64,000 nt of DNA from Rhodovastum sp963804495 (GCA_963804495.1 CAWDQN010000011.1:1-64000), one strand, 5' to 3'. Counted from the first letter of the stretch, positions 26,235 to 34,893 are shown. Notes: generated by a model from the letters alone, not told the origin. A program made the numbers and translations.

Positions 26235-28217
26235 TCAGGGCAGGTCGAACCCGAGCGCGCGCAGGGCGGCCCGTGCCGCCGCGCCCCGCAGCGTATCCAG
26301 GAACGCCTGCACCGGTTGCCGCGGCAGCCGCTGCTCGGCGACAAAAAAATCGTAGTGCTCGTCGGCCACGGGGATGAACCCCAGCCCATAGGCAAGCGCG
26401 ACCGTCTCGATCGCCATGCCCCAGTCGGCCCGCCCCTGGGCGACGGCCGCGGCAACCGCGTTGTGCGAGCGCGGCTGGTTCGCGTATCCCGCCGGGCAGC
26501 CGCCAGCGAGCATGCCGTCGATCAGGATGCGCGTGCCGGAGCCCTGGTTGCGGTTAACCATGATGCAGTCGGGATCCATCGTGGCGTTGCGCACGCAGGA
26601 AGCGGCGTCGCCCGACGCGAAGCGGGCATCGCCGGGGCGGAACACGATCCCCTGCCGGCGCCGCCAGCCGGGAACAAGACCCAGACCCGGCTCGAGGAAC
26701 GGCGCGTTGTACTGTCCGGTCGCAGGGTCGAACAGATGTGCCGGCGCCAGGTCGCAGGCGCCGCGCCGTGCCGCCGCCAGCCCGCCCAGGCTACCCACCG
26801 CCAGCACCCGGGCGCGCACGCCGCGCGCCGCCAGCAGGTCGAGCACCGCGTCGAGCCCGACGCAGTGGCTGCCGATGATGACAAGATCGGGCAGGTGCGG
26901 CGTCGCGGCGCCGATCAGCCGCACCGAGACGGAAGCCCCGGACTCCGCCCCCGCCGACAGCGCCTCCACCGCGAAGAACCCGTCCGCCTGCCCGAAGGCG
27001 GTGACCGAACCCGATCCCTTGCCGAGCGGCCACGCCGCCAGGCCGCCCTCTGGCGCCTCCGCCAGCGACACCATGACATACTCGGTCCGTCCCAGCTCGC
27101 TCGGTGACCGCACCGCGAGCCGCGCCGGCACTGCTGCCTCGTCCAGCGGCGGCAGCCCGGCCAGGGCACGGATCACCGGCACGACGAATTCGTGGAAGGT
27201 GAACACGGCCGAGGTCGGAAAACCGGGCAGCACGACGACCGGCCTGCTGCCAACGGCGGCGAGGCACAGCGGCTTGCCCGGCTTCAGCGCCACGCCATGC
27301 ACCAGGATGCCGGGCGGACCGAGCCGCGCCAGGATGCGGTGCGCCACGTCCCCCGCGCCCTTCGAGGTGCCACCGCTCAGCACCACGATATCGGCCAGCT
27401 CGAGCGCCTGGCGCACCGCCGCCTCCAGCGCGGCCTCATCGTCGCGGATGATGCCCAAAGGCACCGGCTCGCCGCCGTGCTCCGCCACCGCGGCGGCCAG
27501 AATGGCACCGTTGCTGTCGGGGATGGCCGCCGGTGGCAGCGGCACCGTGCCGGGGGGCACCAGCTCGTCGCCGGTGGACAGCACCGCGACGCGCGGCCGG
27601 CGCACCACTGCCACGCTCGCCAGCCCGGACGCGGCCAGCATGCCGATCTCACGCGAGCCGATCACGGCGCCGGCGCGCAGCAGCGTCTCGTCGCGCGCGA
27701 TGTCGCTGCCGGCGAAGCCGACGAACTGCCCGGGCGGGACGGCGCGCCGGATCACCACCACTGGCAGGCCGGAGCCGTCCGCCTCCAGCTCGGTATGTTC
27801 GATCATCGTCACCGCATCGCACCCCCGCGGCAGCGGCGCGCCCGTCGCGATCGCGGTCGCCGTGCCGGCGGCGACCGCGATCGCCGACACGGCGCCGCAC
27901 GTCAGCACCTCGGCATTCAACCGCAGGCGGCGCGGGTTCTGGTCGCCGGCCCCCTGGGTGTCGGCGGCCTGCAGCGCGAACCCATCCACAAGCGCGCGAT
28001 CGAAGGGCGGCGCGTCGTGCGCGGCGGTTACTGTCTGCGCCACCACCCGGCCGAGCGACGCCGCCAGCCCGACGTTCTCGGCCGGCAGCCTGCCGAGGGC
28101 GATCGCCGCATGGAAGCGCCGCTCCGCCTCTTCGCGCGACAGCACATCCAGAAACTGCTCCTGACGCGCGGCGCGGCGGATGCGGTCGAGGAGGTCAGCG
28201 GTGGGGCGTTCGTTCAT
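26235..28217 (-). CDS. MoeA fused to a periplasmic-binding-like domain
   Basis: 660 residues. Residues 1 to about 410 are MoeA: PPFDRALVDGFALQAADT, VAAGTATAIATGAPLPRGCD, FAGSDIARDETLLRAGAVIG, RPRVAVLSTGDELVPPG, IPDSNGAILAAAVAEHGGEP, DIVVLSGGTSKGAGD and VVVLPGFPTSAVFTFHEFVV. MoeA inserts the metal oxyanion into adenylylated molybdopterin. From about 430 a LysR-effector/PBP-like domain follows (LVIIGSHCVGLDAVLDLLAA, GACDLAPAHLFD, NRNQGSGTRILID, ADWGMAIETVALAYGLGFIP), a known fusion in which the second domain may sense or hold oxyanion or cofactor. ATG 28217 follows moeA2 by 11 bases. In this setting it may be the tungsten insertase (inference). Confidence 0.87.
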   Translation of the reverse strand: MNERPTADLLDRIRRAARQEQFLDVLSREEAERRFHAAIALGRLPAENVGLAASLGRVVAQTVTAAHDAPPFDRALVDGFALQAADTQGAGDQNPRRLRLNAEVLTCGAVSAIAVAAGTATAIATGAPLPRGCDAVTMIEHTELEADGSGLPVVVIRRAVPPGQFVGFAGSDIARDETLLRAGAVIGSREIGMLAASGLASVAVVRRPRVAVLSTGDELVPPGTVPLPPAAIPDSNGAILAAAVAEHGGEPVPLGIIRDDEAALEAAVRQALELADIVVLSGGTSKGAGDVAHRILARLGPPGILVHGVALKPGKPLCLAAVGSRPVVVLPGFPTSAVFTFHEFVVPVIRALAGLPPLDEAAVPARLAVRSPSELGRTEYVMVSLAEAPEGGLAAWPLGKGSGSVTAFGQADGFFAVEALSAGAESGASVSVRLIGAATPHLPDLVIIGSHCVGLDAVLDLLAARGVRARVLAVGSLGGLAAARRGACDLAPAHLFDPATGQYNAPFLEPGLGLVPGWRRRQGIVFRPGDARFASGDAASCVRNATMDPDCIMVNRNQGSGTRILIDGMLAGGCPAGYANQPRSHNAVAAAVAQGRADWGMAIETVALAYGLGFIPVADEHYDFFVAEQRLPRQPVQAFLDTLRGAAARAALRALGFDLP

Positions 28218-28228
28218 GGGGGGAGCCG

Positions 28229-29347
28229 TCAGAGCGCGCGGCAGTCGAGCACGGTGCCCTCGTCGTATCCCTCGCTTGTGGCCGGAACAACAACGTAAAC
28301 CTGGGCGCGCGCGAAGGCCGCGAGCGGCAGGTCGCCGACGGCGAGGGGAACAACCGTGTCGGCGCCGTCCGCCGCCTGCAGCAGCGCCAACTCGGCAATC
28401 CCAGGGATTGAGACCAGCTTGCGCGCCAGCCGACACTGGCGCGCCGCCGGTGGCGGCGCCCCGGCAAGGCACCGAACGACGGGGGCGCCGAGCACGAGCC
28501 ACGTGCCGAGCGTATCGGCAGGACGGCCGGGCAGCAGGATAACGGGCACGCCGGCAACCGCGCCAAAACCGGCCGTGGTGCCAGGTCGAACGCCGATGCC
28601 ACGCGCCGCCAGCCGGCCGGCATCGGCCAAGGCCGCGGCCGTATGGTCGTCGGCACCATCCCCGGTGCCCCCGGTCACGACCACCAGATCGGCCTCGCGC
28701 GCCGCCCGAACCAGCGCCTCGGCAATCGCCGTCTGCCCGGTAATAGCTTGCAGCGCCTGCACATCCGCCCCCTCGGCGGCGAGCAGGGCCTGAAGGCATG
28801 GGGAAATGGCATCCGGCCACGTGGAGGCGGCGATGCGGGCCCCTGTCGGCAGCAGGGCGACACGCGGAATGCGCACCGGAACTTCGCAAATCCGCAGCGC
28901 CGTCAGCAGCGGCAGATCCCAGCGGGACACAAGCGCGCCTTGCGGCCGCCAGATGGTCCCGGCCATGATGTCGCGGCCGGCGACGCAGACGCCCTCGCCC
29001 GGCGCAACGGCTCGCGACAACGCCGCCAGATCCCCATGCCAGGCGACATCCCGCACGGCGACCACGGCGTCCGTGCCGGGCGGCAGAGGTTCGCCCAGGG
29101 CCACAAGCGGCGGCCGCGTCAGCGTGACCGGCGCGTAGGGGCCAGCGCCGTCAAGCCCGGCCGCTCGGACCGCGACGCCGTCATGGGCGGCCACCACAAC
29201 CAGGGGCAAATCCGTGCCGGCAGCCAGCGGCGCCGCGAGCACACGGCCGACTGCTGCGGACGGCGGCAGCCGCCGCGCCGCGACCGGCCCGGGCACCAGA
29301 GCACGCAGCCGCTTCAGAGCGTCCGCAAGCTCAATCAGGGTGGTCAT
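28229..29347 (-). CDS. MoeA-family molybdopterin-binding protein
   Basis: 372 residues, MoeA-like throughout but shorter and divergent. Visible: LPLVVVAAHDGVAVRAAGLD, GEPLPPGTDAVVAVRD, RIPRVALLPTGARIA, ADLVVVTGGTGDGADDHT and VPVILLPGRPADTLGTWLVL. The MoeA substrate-binding ProGly and GGT segments are kept, while the usual D-x-x-A-M-D-G start is altered to VAAHDGVAV. First gene of an operon with the MoeA-PBP fusion. Two distinct MoeA proteins beside a tungsten enzyme suggest a division between molybdenum and tungsten insertion (inference). ATG 29347 gives a Leu-rich helix typical of MoeA starts. Confidence 0.83.
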   Translation of the reverse strand: MTTLIELADALKRLRALVPGPVAARRLPPSAAVGRVLAAPLAAGTDLPLVVVAAHDGVAVRAAGLDGAGPYAPVTLTRPPLVALGEPLPPGTDAVVAVRDVAWHGDLAALSRAVAPGEGVCVAGRDIMAGTIWRPQGALVSRWDLPLLTALRICEVPVRIPRVALLPTGARIAASTWPDAISPCLQALLAAEGADVQALQAITGQTAIAEALVRAAREADLVVVTGGTGDGADDHTAAALADAGRLAARGIGVRPGTTAGFGAVAGVPVILLPGRPADTLGTWLVLGAPVVRCLAGAPPPAARQCRLARKLVSIPGIAELALLQAADGADTVVPLAVGDLPLAAFARAQVYVVVPATSEGYDEGTVLDCRAL

Positions 29348-29639
29348 CGGCGGCGTCGTTTTCTCCTCCCCATGATGCCGCACCCCAAGCTCGCCCGGCA
29401 CCAAGCCCGGCCGGCGGTCACGCCATGATCGGTCTGCCGGCGCATGAACCTTGCAGCCACCCGGCGCCCTACGCGACGGTTCTCGTTGGCCGCCGACACA
29501 CAGCGTGTCAACGACTTTGATACAGTCCGGTTCGGCGCGCAGTCCCCGCCGGCAGGCGGACCCGGGAGAGCCGCGACCTCATGACTTAGGGTCTCGGCCC
29601 TGCGGGTGCAGAAACCGAGGAAATCCCTGGAATTTTCTT

Positions 29640-30299
29640 GTGGCTCCTTCCCGCACCGTCGGGCGCGGCCGGATCGCCAAGGTTGTGCTGCGCGCCGGGA
29701 CCGTCGTGATCTCACGTCCACGCCATGGCGGCGACCGTGTAGACCCGCCGCAGTTGACGCTGCACATGGTCGAAGCGCGCGAGATCAATGGCCCCGCTGG
29801 AGGACAGCCCCTGCTGTGGCGGCTGTTGACCACGCTGGATGTCACCAGCGCTGCCGACGCGGAAGCACTCGTGCACCTCTATCGATTGCGCTGGCGGATT
29901 GAGGAAGTCTTCAGGGCATTGAAAAACGATGGTATGCGCCTGGAGGAAACTCAAATCGGGGAGGCCGGACGGCTGTTCAAGCTGGCCCTGGTCGGCCTCG
30001 CCGCGGCCACCCGCACACTGCAACTGGTCGATGCGCGTGATGGCGGCCCCCGCCCCGCGACCGATATCATCGATGCCGACCTGCTGCCGGCCACCGCAGC
30101 CATTGCTGCAACCCTCGAAGGCAAAACCGCGCGTCAGCAAAATCCGCATCCGCGGCACTCGCTCGCCTGGCTCGCTTGGATCATCGGCCGTCTCGGAGGG
30201 TGGAACTGCAACTCCAAGCCACCCGGCCCCAAGACTATGCGTGCAGGATGGGCCCGATTCGCCGCCATGGCCGCAGGCTTCGTCATCGCGGCAGCCTAG
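29640..30299 (+). pseudogene. IS4-family transposase, C-terminal part
   Basis: The frame contains GRIAKVVLRAGTVVISRPRH, VDPPQLTLHMVEAREINGP, GGQPLLWRLLTTLDVTSAAD, LYRLRWRIEEVFRALKNDGM (the Y-R-E region with the catalytic Glu of IS4 transposases) and SLAWLAWIIGRLGGWNCNSK, ending at TAG 30297. The N-terminal half with the first two catalytic Asp residues is missing; the sequence before 29640 (to 29348) shows no match. A truncated, non-functional copy. Confidence 0.7.
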
Positions 30300-30423
30300 T
30301 GAAATGTGCGAATCCCGTAGGGGCAAAGGCCAGGGGGAAAGCGTTCATAGTGTAGTGGGTGAAAAATGCACTGAAGCGCCAAGCGGCGGTCCCGCCTGGA
30401 ATTCGCTGGCAGCGGGTTCTAAT

Positions 30424-30440
30424 TTAAGCTAGCTTAAGCT
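30424..30440. promoter_or_regulatory. Palindromic operator upstream of phd/vapC pair
   Basis: ttaagctagcttaa is a perfect 14-base palindrome, and it overlaps a second one, agcttaagct. The two AAGCT repeats lie 16-32 bases before the antitoxin start. Phd/VapB antitoxins repress their own operons through such sites, so this is the probable operator, overlapping the promoter. Confidence 0.5.
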
Positions 30441-30455
30441 GGTTTTAGAGGGGCG

Positions 30456-30710
30456 ATGGCCATGCAGATCGGCGCCTTCGAGGCAAAGAACAAGCTCGGA
30501 CACCTGCTCGACCTGGTTGAGGCGGGTGAGGAGGTCACCATCACGCGGCACGGCAAAGAGGTCGCGCGGTTGGTGCCGGCGCGGGCTGGCCATGGCCGGG
30601 ACGAAGCGCGGGCGGCGATCGAGCGTATCCGCGACCGAGCGGCACGACTGAAGCTCGGGCAATTCGACTGGGCCGAATGGAAGTCCTACCGGGACGAGGG
30701 CCGCCCGTGA
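30456..30710 (+). CDS. Phd/YefM-type antitoxin
   Basis: 84 residues. The N-terminal fold is typical: MQIGAFEAKNKLGHLLDLVE, AGEEVTITRHGKEVARLVPA, with a charged C-terminal helix (IERIRDRAARLKLGQFDW) that would clamp the toxin. It neutralises the PIN toxin encoded next, and represses the operon through the palindrome just upstream. Two ATGs (30456, 30462) are possible; GAGGGG precedes the first. The stop overlaps the toxin start by 4 bases. Confidence 0.88.
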   Translation: MAMQIGAFEAKNKLGHLLDLVEAGEEVTITRHGKEVARLVPARAGHGRDEARAAIERIRDRAARLKLGQFDWAEWKSYRDEGRP

Positions 30711-31120
30711 GCGTGGTGCTCGACAGCTCTGTCACCCTGGCCTGGGTTTACGGTGACGAGATCACCTCGGCGATCAGGCAAGTGTTCGAAGGCATCGCCG
30801 AGCGCGGCGCCGTCGTGCCCGGCCTGTGGTGGCTGGAGGTCGCCAACAGCCTCACCGTGGCAGTGCGCAGGAAGCGCGTCGACGCCGAGTTTCGCCGCGC
30901 GGCGCTGGGTGACCTGGCGCTGCTCGACATCAGCACCGACCAGCAGACGGCGTCGCAGGCATGGTCGGAAACCCTGAACCTGGCCGACCAGCACCGCCTG
31001 ACCCTCTATGACGCGGCCTACCTGGAATTGGCCCGGCGCAGAGGGCTGCCGCTGGCGACGCTCGATCAGGAGTTGAGGGCGGCAGCTGTCACCGCGAACG
31101 TCGCTCTGGTGGGAGCGTAG
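30707..31120 (+). CDS. vapC: VapC-family PIN-domain toxin
   Basis: 137 residues from GTG 30707, coupled (GTGA) to the antitoxin. PIN-domain ribonuclease with acidic residues at VVLDSSVTLAWVYGDE (Asp about 5), WWLEVANSL (Glu), TLYDAAYLELARRRGLPLAT (Asp) and DQEL. VapC toxins cut tRNA or rRNA in the cytosol when the antitoxin is degraded. The pair lies directly left of the tRNA-Glu integrated element but outside its repeats. The 327 bases between this stop and the repeat contain no gene I can support. Confidence 0.9.
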   Translation: MSVVLDSSVTLAWVYGDEITSAIRQVFEGIAERGAVVPGLWWLEVANSLTVAVRRKRVDAEFRRAALGDLALLDISTDQQTASQAWSETLNLADQHRLTLYDAAYLELARRRGLPLATLDQELRAAAVTANVALVGA

Positions 31121-31447
31121 TTGTGTCGCAGGGGCCGGCCGTGGCCAGCCTCTGAGGCGGTTTCCTGCGGTGGCCAAACGAGGCAGCAAACAGAGGGACA
31201 GCGGGACCGAGTTCGCGATGGCCCTGTCACACGCGCCATCACATTCGCCCTACAGCCCACCCTCGACTTGCCGGTGCCGTTGGGCCACCCGTCGGACCCG
31301 ATCCGTCCCCTTGCCGGCCCGTCCCTGAATCTCGGTTCCGGCTTGCTGGCCGCTGCCGTTCCCGCCCGTCCGGTATCAACCGTGCCGTAGATTTGCCGTC
31401 TGCCGTCTGGGCACGCTGATAGGCAGACCATAACAACTTGAAAGAAT

Positions 31448-31492
31448 TGGCGTCCCGTAGGGGATTCGAACCCCTGTTACCGCCGTGAGAGG
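31448..31492. repeat. Left attachment site (displaced tRNA-Glu 3' end)
   Basis: These 45 bases are identical to 41642-41686 and correspond, on the minus strand, to the anticodon-arm 3' side, variable loop, T-arm, acceptor strand and CCA of tRNA-Glu. The sequence after 31492 departs at once, so there is no complete tRNA here. This is the junction left by site-specific integration. Confidence 0.92.
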
Positions 31493-31602
31493 CCCATAGA
31501 ACGGACCAATGGCGGACAGGGGCGAACGGTAGAACCCATGTTATAGACTACGGAAACAAAAAACACGAATGAGCTTGAACGGCGGCGGACGGGTGCGTAT
31601 TG

Positions 31603-31627
31603 TTGGTAAGGTCCTTTGTAAGCCCGG
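31603..31627 (+). repeat. Candidate integrase arm-type site, left copy
   Basis: ttggtaaggtcctttgtaag (continuing ccgg-like) lies about 110 bases inside the left repeat. A close match, tcggtagggtccttggtaaa, lies at 41565-41589, about 55 bases inside the right repeat, in the same orientation. Paired short repeats at both ends of an integrative element are typical arm-type integrase sites. Confidence 0.4.
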
Positions 31628-31636
31628 ACGACCCCC

Positions 31637-32995
31637 ATGCCCCGCACCGTCAACGATGCCCCTCTGACCACGCGCGCAGCCAGGGAACGCCTGGCAGTCC
31701 GGCATCAACCCTACTGGCGGGCGATCGAAGCCGGCGCCGCGGTAGGCTATCGCAAGGGCGCCATGGGCGGCGTGTGGCTGGTGCGCGTGGTCGATCCGAC
31801 CGCCGGCGGCGGCTATCGGCAATCGGCACTCGGCCGGGCTGACGATGCCCTCAAGGCGGCCGGCACCGAAGTTCTCGACTACCGGCAGGCCGAGGCGATA
31901 GCGCGAGAGTGGATCGCCCGGCACCATCGCGTTGCCGCTGGCCTGGAACCGGAGCCGGCTGCCGCGCCTGCCGCGCCCTACACCGTCGCCGCGGCCATCG
32001 CCGACTACCTCGCCGACTATGCGGCCCGTGGCGGCAAGGCCGTTGCCACAACGCGGCAGGCGGCCGAGGCGCATATCCTGCCGGCATTGGGCAAGCTGCC
32101 GGTGGGCCGGCTGACACGGGAGCGGTTGAAGGGCTGGCACCGGGCGCTTGCGGCTTCTCCGGCCCGCCTGCGCGCCAAGCAGGGCGAGGAACGGCACCGG
32201 GACACAACCGACGATCCCGAGGCGCCCCGGCGCCGCCGTTCCTCCGCCAACCGCGTGTTGACCATCCTCAAGGCAGCGCTGACCCACGCGCGGGGCGAAG
32301 GCAAGGTGACCTGCCCGGCCGATGCCTGGGCTGCCGTCAAACCGTTCCGCGAGGCCGACGCGCCCAAGGTGCGTTACCTGCTGGACGACGAAATCACGCG
32401 GCTGGTGAACGTCTGCCCGCCAGACTTCCGCGACCTGGTGACCGGCGCACTGCTGACCGGCTGCCGGTATGGCGAGCTCGCTGCGATGAAGGCAGGCGAC
32501 TTCGATCCGCAGGCCGGGACCGTCACCGTCGGGCGCAGCAAGGCAGGCAAGCCGCGCCATGTGGCACTGACCGATGAAGGCCGGACGTTCTTCGAACGGC
32601 TGGCAGCCGGCAAGGCTGGTGCGGCGCTGCTGTTCCATCGTGACGGGACGGTAAAGCAGGCGACGCGGGAGGCTCCGGCCGAAACCGCCCGCGTTGCCTG
32701 GGGCAAGTCAGATCAGTTCCGGTTCATGCGCGAGGCTTGCGCCGCGGCGAAGATCGCCCCGGCCATTTCGTTCCATGAGCTGCGCCATACCTACGGCTCG
32801 CGGTTGGCCATGCGTGGTGTGCCCATGGGCGTGATAGCGGCGCAGCTTGGCCACGCTGACACTCGCATGACCGAACGGCACTATGCCCACCTGTCGCCCT
32901 CCTACGTGGCCGACACGGTGCGGCAGTCGTTCGGGACGCTGGGCATCGTGCCTGAGACGACGGTGAAACCGATCCGGCGGAGGACGGGCCGGTGA
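31637..32995 (+). CDS. int: Tyrosine-type integrase
   Basis: 452 residues. N-terminal arm-binding and core-binding parts (RRHQPYWR-like VRHQPYWRAIEAGAAVGYRK; AAIADYLADYAARGGKAVAT; KLPVGRLTRERLKGWHRAL), then the catalytic domain with Arg in LLTGCRYGELAAMKAGDF, the beta-strand Lys in GRSKAGKPRHVALT, H-x-x-R in SFHELRHTYGSRLAMRG, His in QLGHADTRMT and the nucleophile Tyr in ERHYAHLSPSYV. It would integrate and excise the element at tRNA-Glu. ATG 31637 follows the short leader containing a candidate arm-site repeat (31603-31627). Confidence 0.93.
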   Translation: MPRTVNDAPLTTRAARERLAVRHQPYWRAIEAGAAVGYRKGAMGGVWLVRVVDPTAGGGYRQSALGRADDALKAAGTEVLDYRQAEAIAREWIARHHRVAAGLEPEPAAAPAAPYTVAAAIADYLADYAARGGKAVATTRQAAEAHILPALGKLPVGRLTRERLKGWHRALAASPARLRAKQGEERHRDTTDDPEAPRRRRSSANRVLTILKAALTHARGEGKVTCPADAWAAVKPFREADAPKVRYLLDDEITRLVNVCPPDFRDLVTGALLTGCRYGELAAMKAGDFDPQAGTVTVGRSKAGKPRHVALTDEGRTFFERLAAGKAGAALLFHRDGTVKQATREAPAETARVAWGKSDQFRFMREACAAAKIAPAISFHELRHTYGSRLAMRGVPMGVIAAQLGHADTRMTERHYAHLSPSYVADTVRQSFGTLGIVPETTVKPIRRRTGR

Positions 32996-33019
32996 AGGCC
33001 GATTTGCCGAAAATGCCCC

Positions 33020-33050
33020 CATGTCAAAACTGCCAATAGTGCCAAAACCC
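33020..33050 (+). repeat. 31-bp element repeat, copy A
   Basis: Begins catgtcaaaactgccaatag and ends gtgccaaaaccc. It differs by one base from 37813-37843, and a third, inverted copy is at 37866-37893. It lies in the short gap between the integrase and the next gene. Possible protein-binding iteron, replication or regulatory site. Confidence 0.75.
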
Positions 33051-33154
33051 GTGGGGGGATGACCGCGCCCGGCGGTTCCGGGCAATGAGCGGGGTGGCGA
33101 CGGGTGTTTGCACCACCCGCCGCCGGTGGCCCCGGAGACAGTGAGGAACTGACC

Positions 33155-33442
33155 ATGGACGGGACCAACCCGGAGACTACCACGGCCGACAGCACGAACG
33201 CGACACTGACCGCCGGGGCGGCGCTTCACCAGGCGCTTTGCAACCTCAATATCAAGTGCCGACCGGGCGTTATGGCACTGCTGGCGCTGACGGATGCAGA
33301 CTGGATTTTCGACGGCGGTGCAGAGGCGGACAAAATGCGCTGCACGGTGGAATGGATTGCCACCCGGCTGATGGCCGAACTGGCGGACGTAGCGGAAGAA
33401 CTCGATACCGCTGCCCGTGCGGCTATGGAGTTGGCAGCATGA
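33155..33442 (+). CDS. Small unknown protein of the element
   Basis: 95 residues from ATG 33155 (GAGGAAC just upstream). Acidic and Thr-rich at the start, then ALHQALCNLNIKCRPGVMAL, DADWIFDGGAEADKMRCTVE and MAELADVAEELDTAARAAME. Predicted mostly helical and cytosolic. No family recognised. The stop overlaps the next start (ATGA), starting a run of tightly coupled genes. Confidence 0.6.
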   Translation: MDGTNPETTTADSTNATLTAGAALHQALCNLNIKCRPGVMALLALTDADWIFDGGAEADKMRCTVEWIATRLMAELADVAEELDTAARAAMELAA

Positions 33443-33858
33443 GCGCGACCCCCACCCGTCGCGCCGTTCTGGCCGGCGCTGGCGCCGCCGCCGCGCTTCC
33501 GGCTGTTGCTGCACCGACCGGCACCCAGGTCAGCCCCGACGCTGATCTGCTGCGGCTGCTGGGCGAGATGGACGCACTCCAACGGCAAGCTGATCCGATC
33601 TTTGACCGCGCCTGGGCGCTGCCGATCGCGGACGCCAAGGGCAAGGAACTGCTGGCGGCGGCTTATGCCTTGATGGACCAGTGGCACCACCGCAAGCGCC
33701 AGGTCGCGGCGCTGCCGGCCCGCACGGCAGCGGGACTTCGTGCTAAGGCGGAAATGGCAATGACGTTCATCCCCCTGCGCGCCGACGAAACGCCATGCGA
33801 AGACGACATGATCACATGGTCTGTGTTGCGCGACGTGCTGGCGCGGGGGCCGGCGTGA
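33439..33858 (+). CDS. Unknown protein with Tat-like signal
   Basis: 139 residues. The N-terminus TRRAVLAGAGAAAALPAVAA looks like a twin-arginine signal with an AxA-type cleavage site, followed by DLLRLLGEMDALQRQADPIF, YALMDQWHHRKRQVAALPA and MAMTFIPLRADETPCEDDM, a helical region. Tat-like starts are seen in several small proteins of alphaproteobacterial prophage-like elements; whether this one is exported is unknown. Overlaps both neighbours by 4 bases. Confidence 0.65.
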   Translation: MSATPTRRAVLAGAGAAAALPAVAAPTGTQVSPDADLLRLLGEMDALQRQADPIFDRAWALPIADAKGKELLAAAYALMDQWHHRKRQVAALPARTAAGLRAKAEMAMTFIPLRADETPCEDDMITWSVLRDVLARGPA

Positions 33859-34574
33859 CGAAGGCGACGAAGGGGGCGGGCGATCCGCCCCCGGCTTCCG
33901 GACTGTCGGCCGAGGCTACCGCACGACATTCCATCGACAATGACTTTGAACCCTTGGCGGTCGCCCTTGAGCCGTGGTTCGGAAAATCGTTCGGTGAATT
34001 GCCAGCCGAGTTGCGGCAACTGGTGGACAAGCGCTTCCTGATCCATTGGGACATCTACACCCCTGCTCAAAGGCGCAGCATGGCGCGGCGATGGGATATT
34101 GAGCACCATCCGGGCCTCGCTCTGGAGCGACGCGATCTGTGGGAAAAGAGCCTGGAAATTAGTGAATGCGAACGGACGGGAGCGAATATCCTCCCCGAAA
34201 ACAAAACGATGACCGAAGTCGAATTGAAGGAAACAAGACTGCGCAGGCTTCGCAAGGAGGAAACCTCTCTCGAAGAGGCATTGCAGCGAGAAGCGCATAG
34301 TCTCGGCCTGGGCTGGCCTGATGACTGGGCGGCGCCGAAGCGCGGTGGCGGAAGGCGGACGAAATACGATTGGCCGCCCGTGCTGGCGAAGCTGCAAGAA
34401 TGGTTGGTGGACAACGGCGCGCCAATGGATGGCGACGGCAACCAAGCAGAACTGGAACGGTTCGCTGCATCGCTGTTCCATCCTGACGACTGCCCATCCG
34501 AAAGCAGCATCCGCCCGAAGGTGCGTGAGGCCATCGAAAATTTCCGGAGTCGGCTGAACACGGGGGGCCGATAA
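33855..34574 (+). CDS. Unknown protein of the element
   Basis: 239 residues from GTG 33855, coupled to the gene before it. It is charged and mainly helical: FEPLAVALEPWFGKSFGELP, HWDIYTPAQRRSMARRWDIE, then a coiled segment (VELKETRLRRLRKEETSLEE) and a C-terminal part (LAKLQEWLVDNGAPMDGDGN; SESSIRPKVREAIENFRSRL). The last part resembles small domains found in phage-related regulatory proteins that select or bind DNA, but I cannot name it. The stop lies inside a 12-bp inverted repeat. Confidence 0.65.
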   Translation: MTKATKGAGDPPPASGLSAEATARHSIDNDFEPLAVALEPWFGKSFGELPAELRQLVDKRFLIHWDIYTPAQRRSMARRWDIEHHPGLALERRDLWEKSLEISECERTGANILPENKTMTEVELKETRLRRLRKEETSLEEALQREAHSLGLGWPDDWAAPKRGGGRRTKYDWPPVLAKLQEWLVDNGAPMDGDGNQAELERFAASLFHPDDCPSESSIRPKVREAIENFRSRLNTGGR

Positions 34575-34614
34575 GGCCGGTTATTCAGTTTCTAGCCTGT
34601 TTCCGGCCTTATCG
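34569..34614. promoter_or_regulatory. 12-bp perfect inverted repeat before the excisionase gene
   Basis: cgataaggccgg (34569-34580) and ccggccttatcg (34603-34614) are exact reverse complements, 22 bases apart. The left arm includes the stop of the preceding gene; the xis-like gene starts at 34684. Either a terminator stem or, more likely given the long spacer, an operator for element control. Confidence 0.5.
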
Positions 34615-34683
34615 ACCGACCGGCGAGGCCGCTGACATCATTCTTCCGCCCGTGTTCAACCGCGAATACGGAGTCGTTCACCA

Positions 34684-34893
34684 ATGGCCGAAGTAATTAC
34701 CCACACGATCGCCGATGCTGCGAAGGTTTCCGGCCTTGGCCGGACCTCTTTGTATGCGGCGATCGGGGCCGGGAAGATCGAAGCCCGCAAGGCGGGCGCC
34801 CGCACGCTGATCACGGCCGACTCGCTGCGCGCCTACCTTGCCAGCCTGCCGCGTGCGGACATTCGCACCGGCCAGCGCAAGGCCGCCGCCTGA
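34684..34893 (+). CDS. Excisionase-like helix-turn-helix protein
   Basis: 69 residues. THTIADAAKVSGLGRTSLYA, AIGAGKIEARKAGARTLITA and DSLRAYLASLP follow the MerR-like/AlpA-Xis pattern: a helix-turn-helix followed by a KxGxRTLI wing. Such proteins steer integrase toward excision or regulate element genes. It stands alone after the inverted repeat at 34569-34614, before the DUF3987 operon. Confidence 0.8.
   Translation: MAEVITHTIADAAKVSGLGRTSLYAAIGAGKIEARKAGARTLITADSLRAYLASLPRADIRTGQRKAAA

Noticed and set aside
31440..31500. A second tRNA-Glu gene
   Set aside because: Only the 3' 45 bases are present; the D-arm and 5' acceptor strand are missing. It is the displaced end created by integration.
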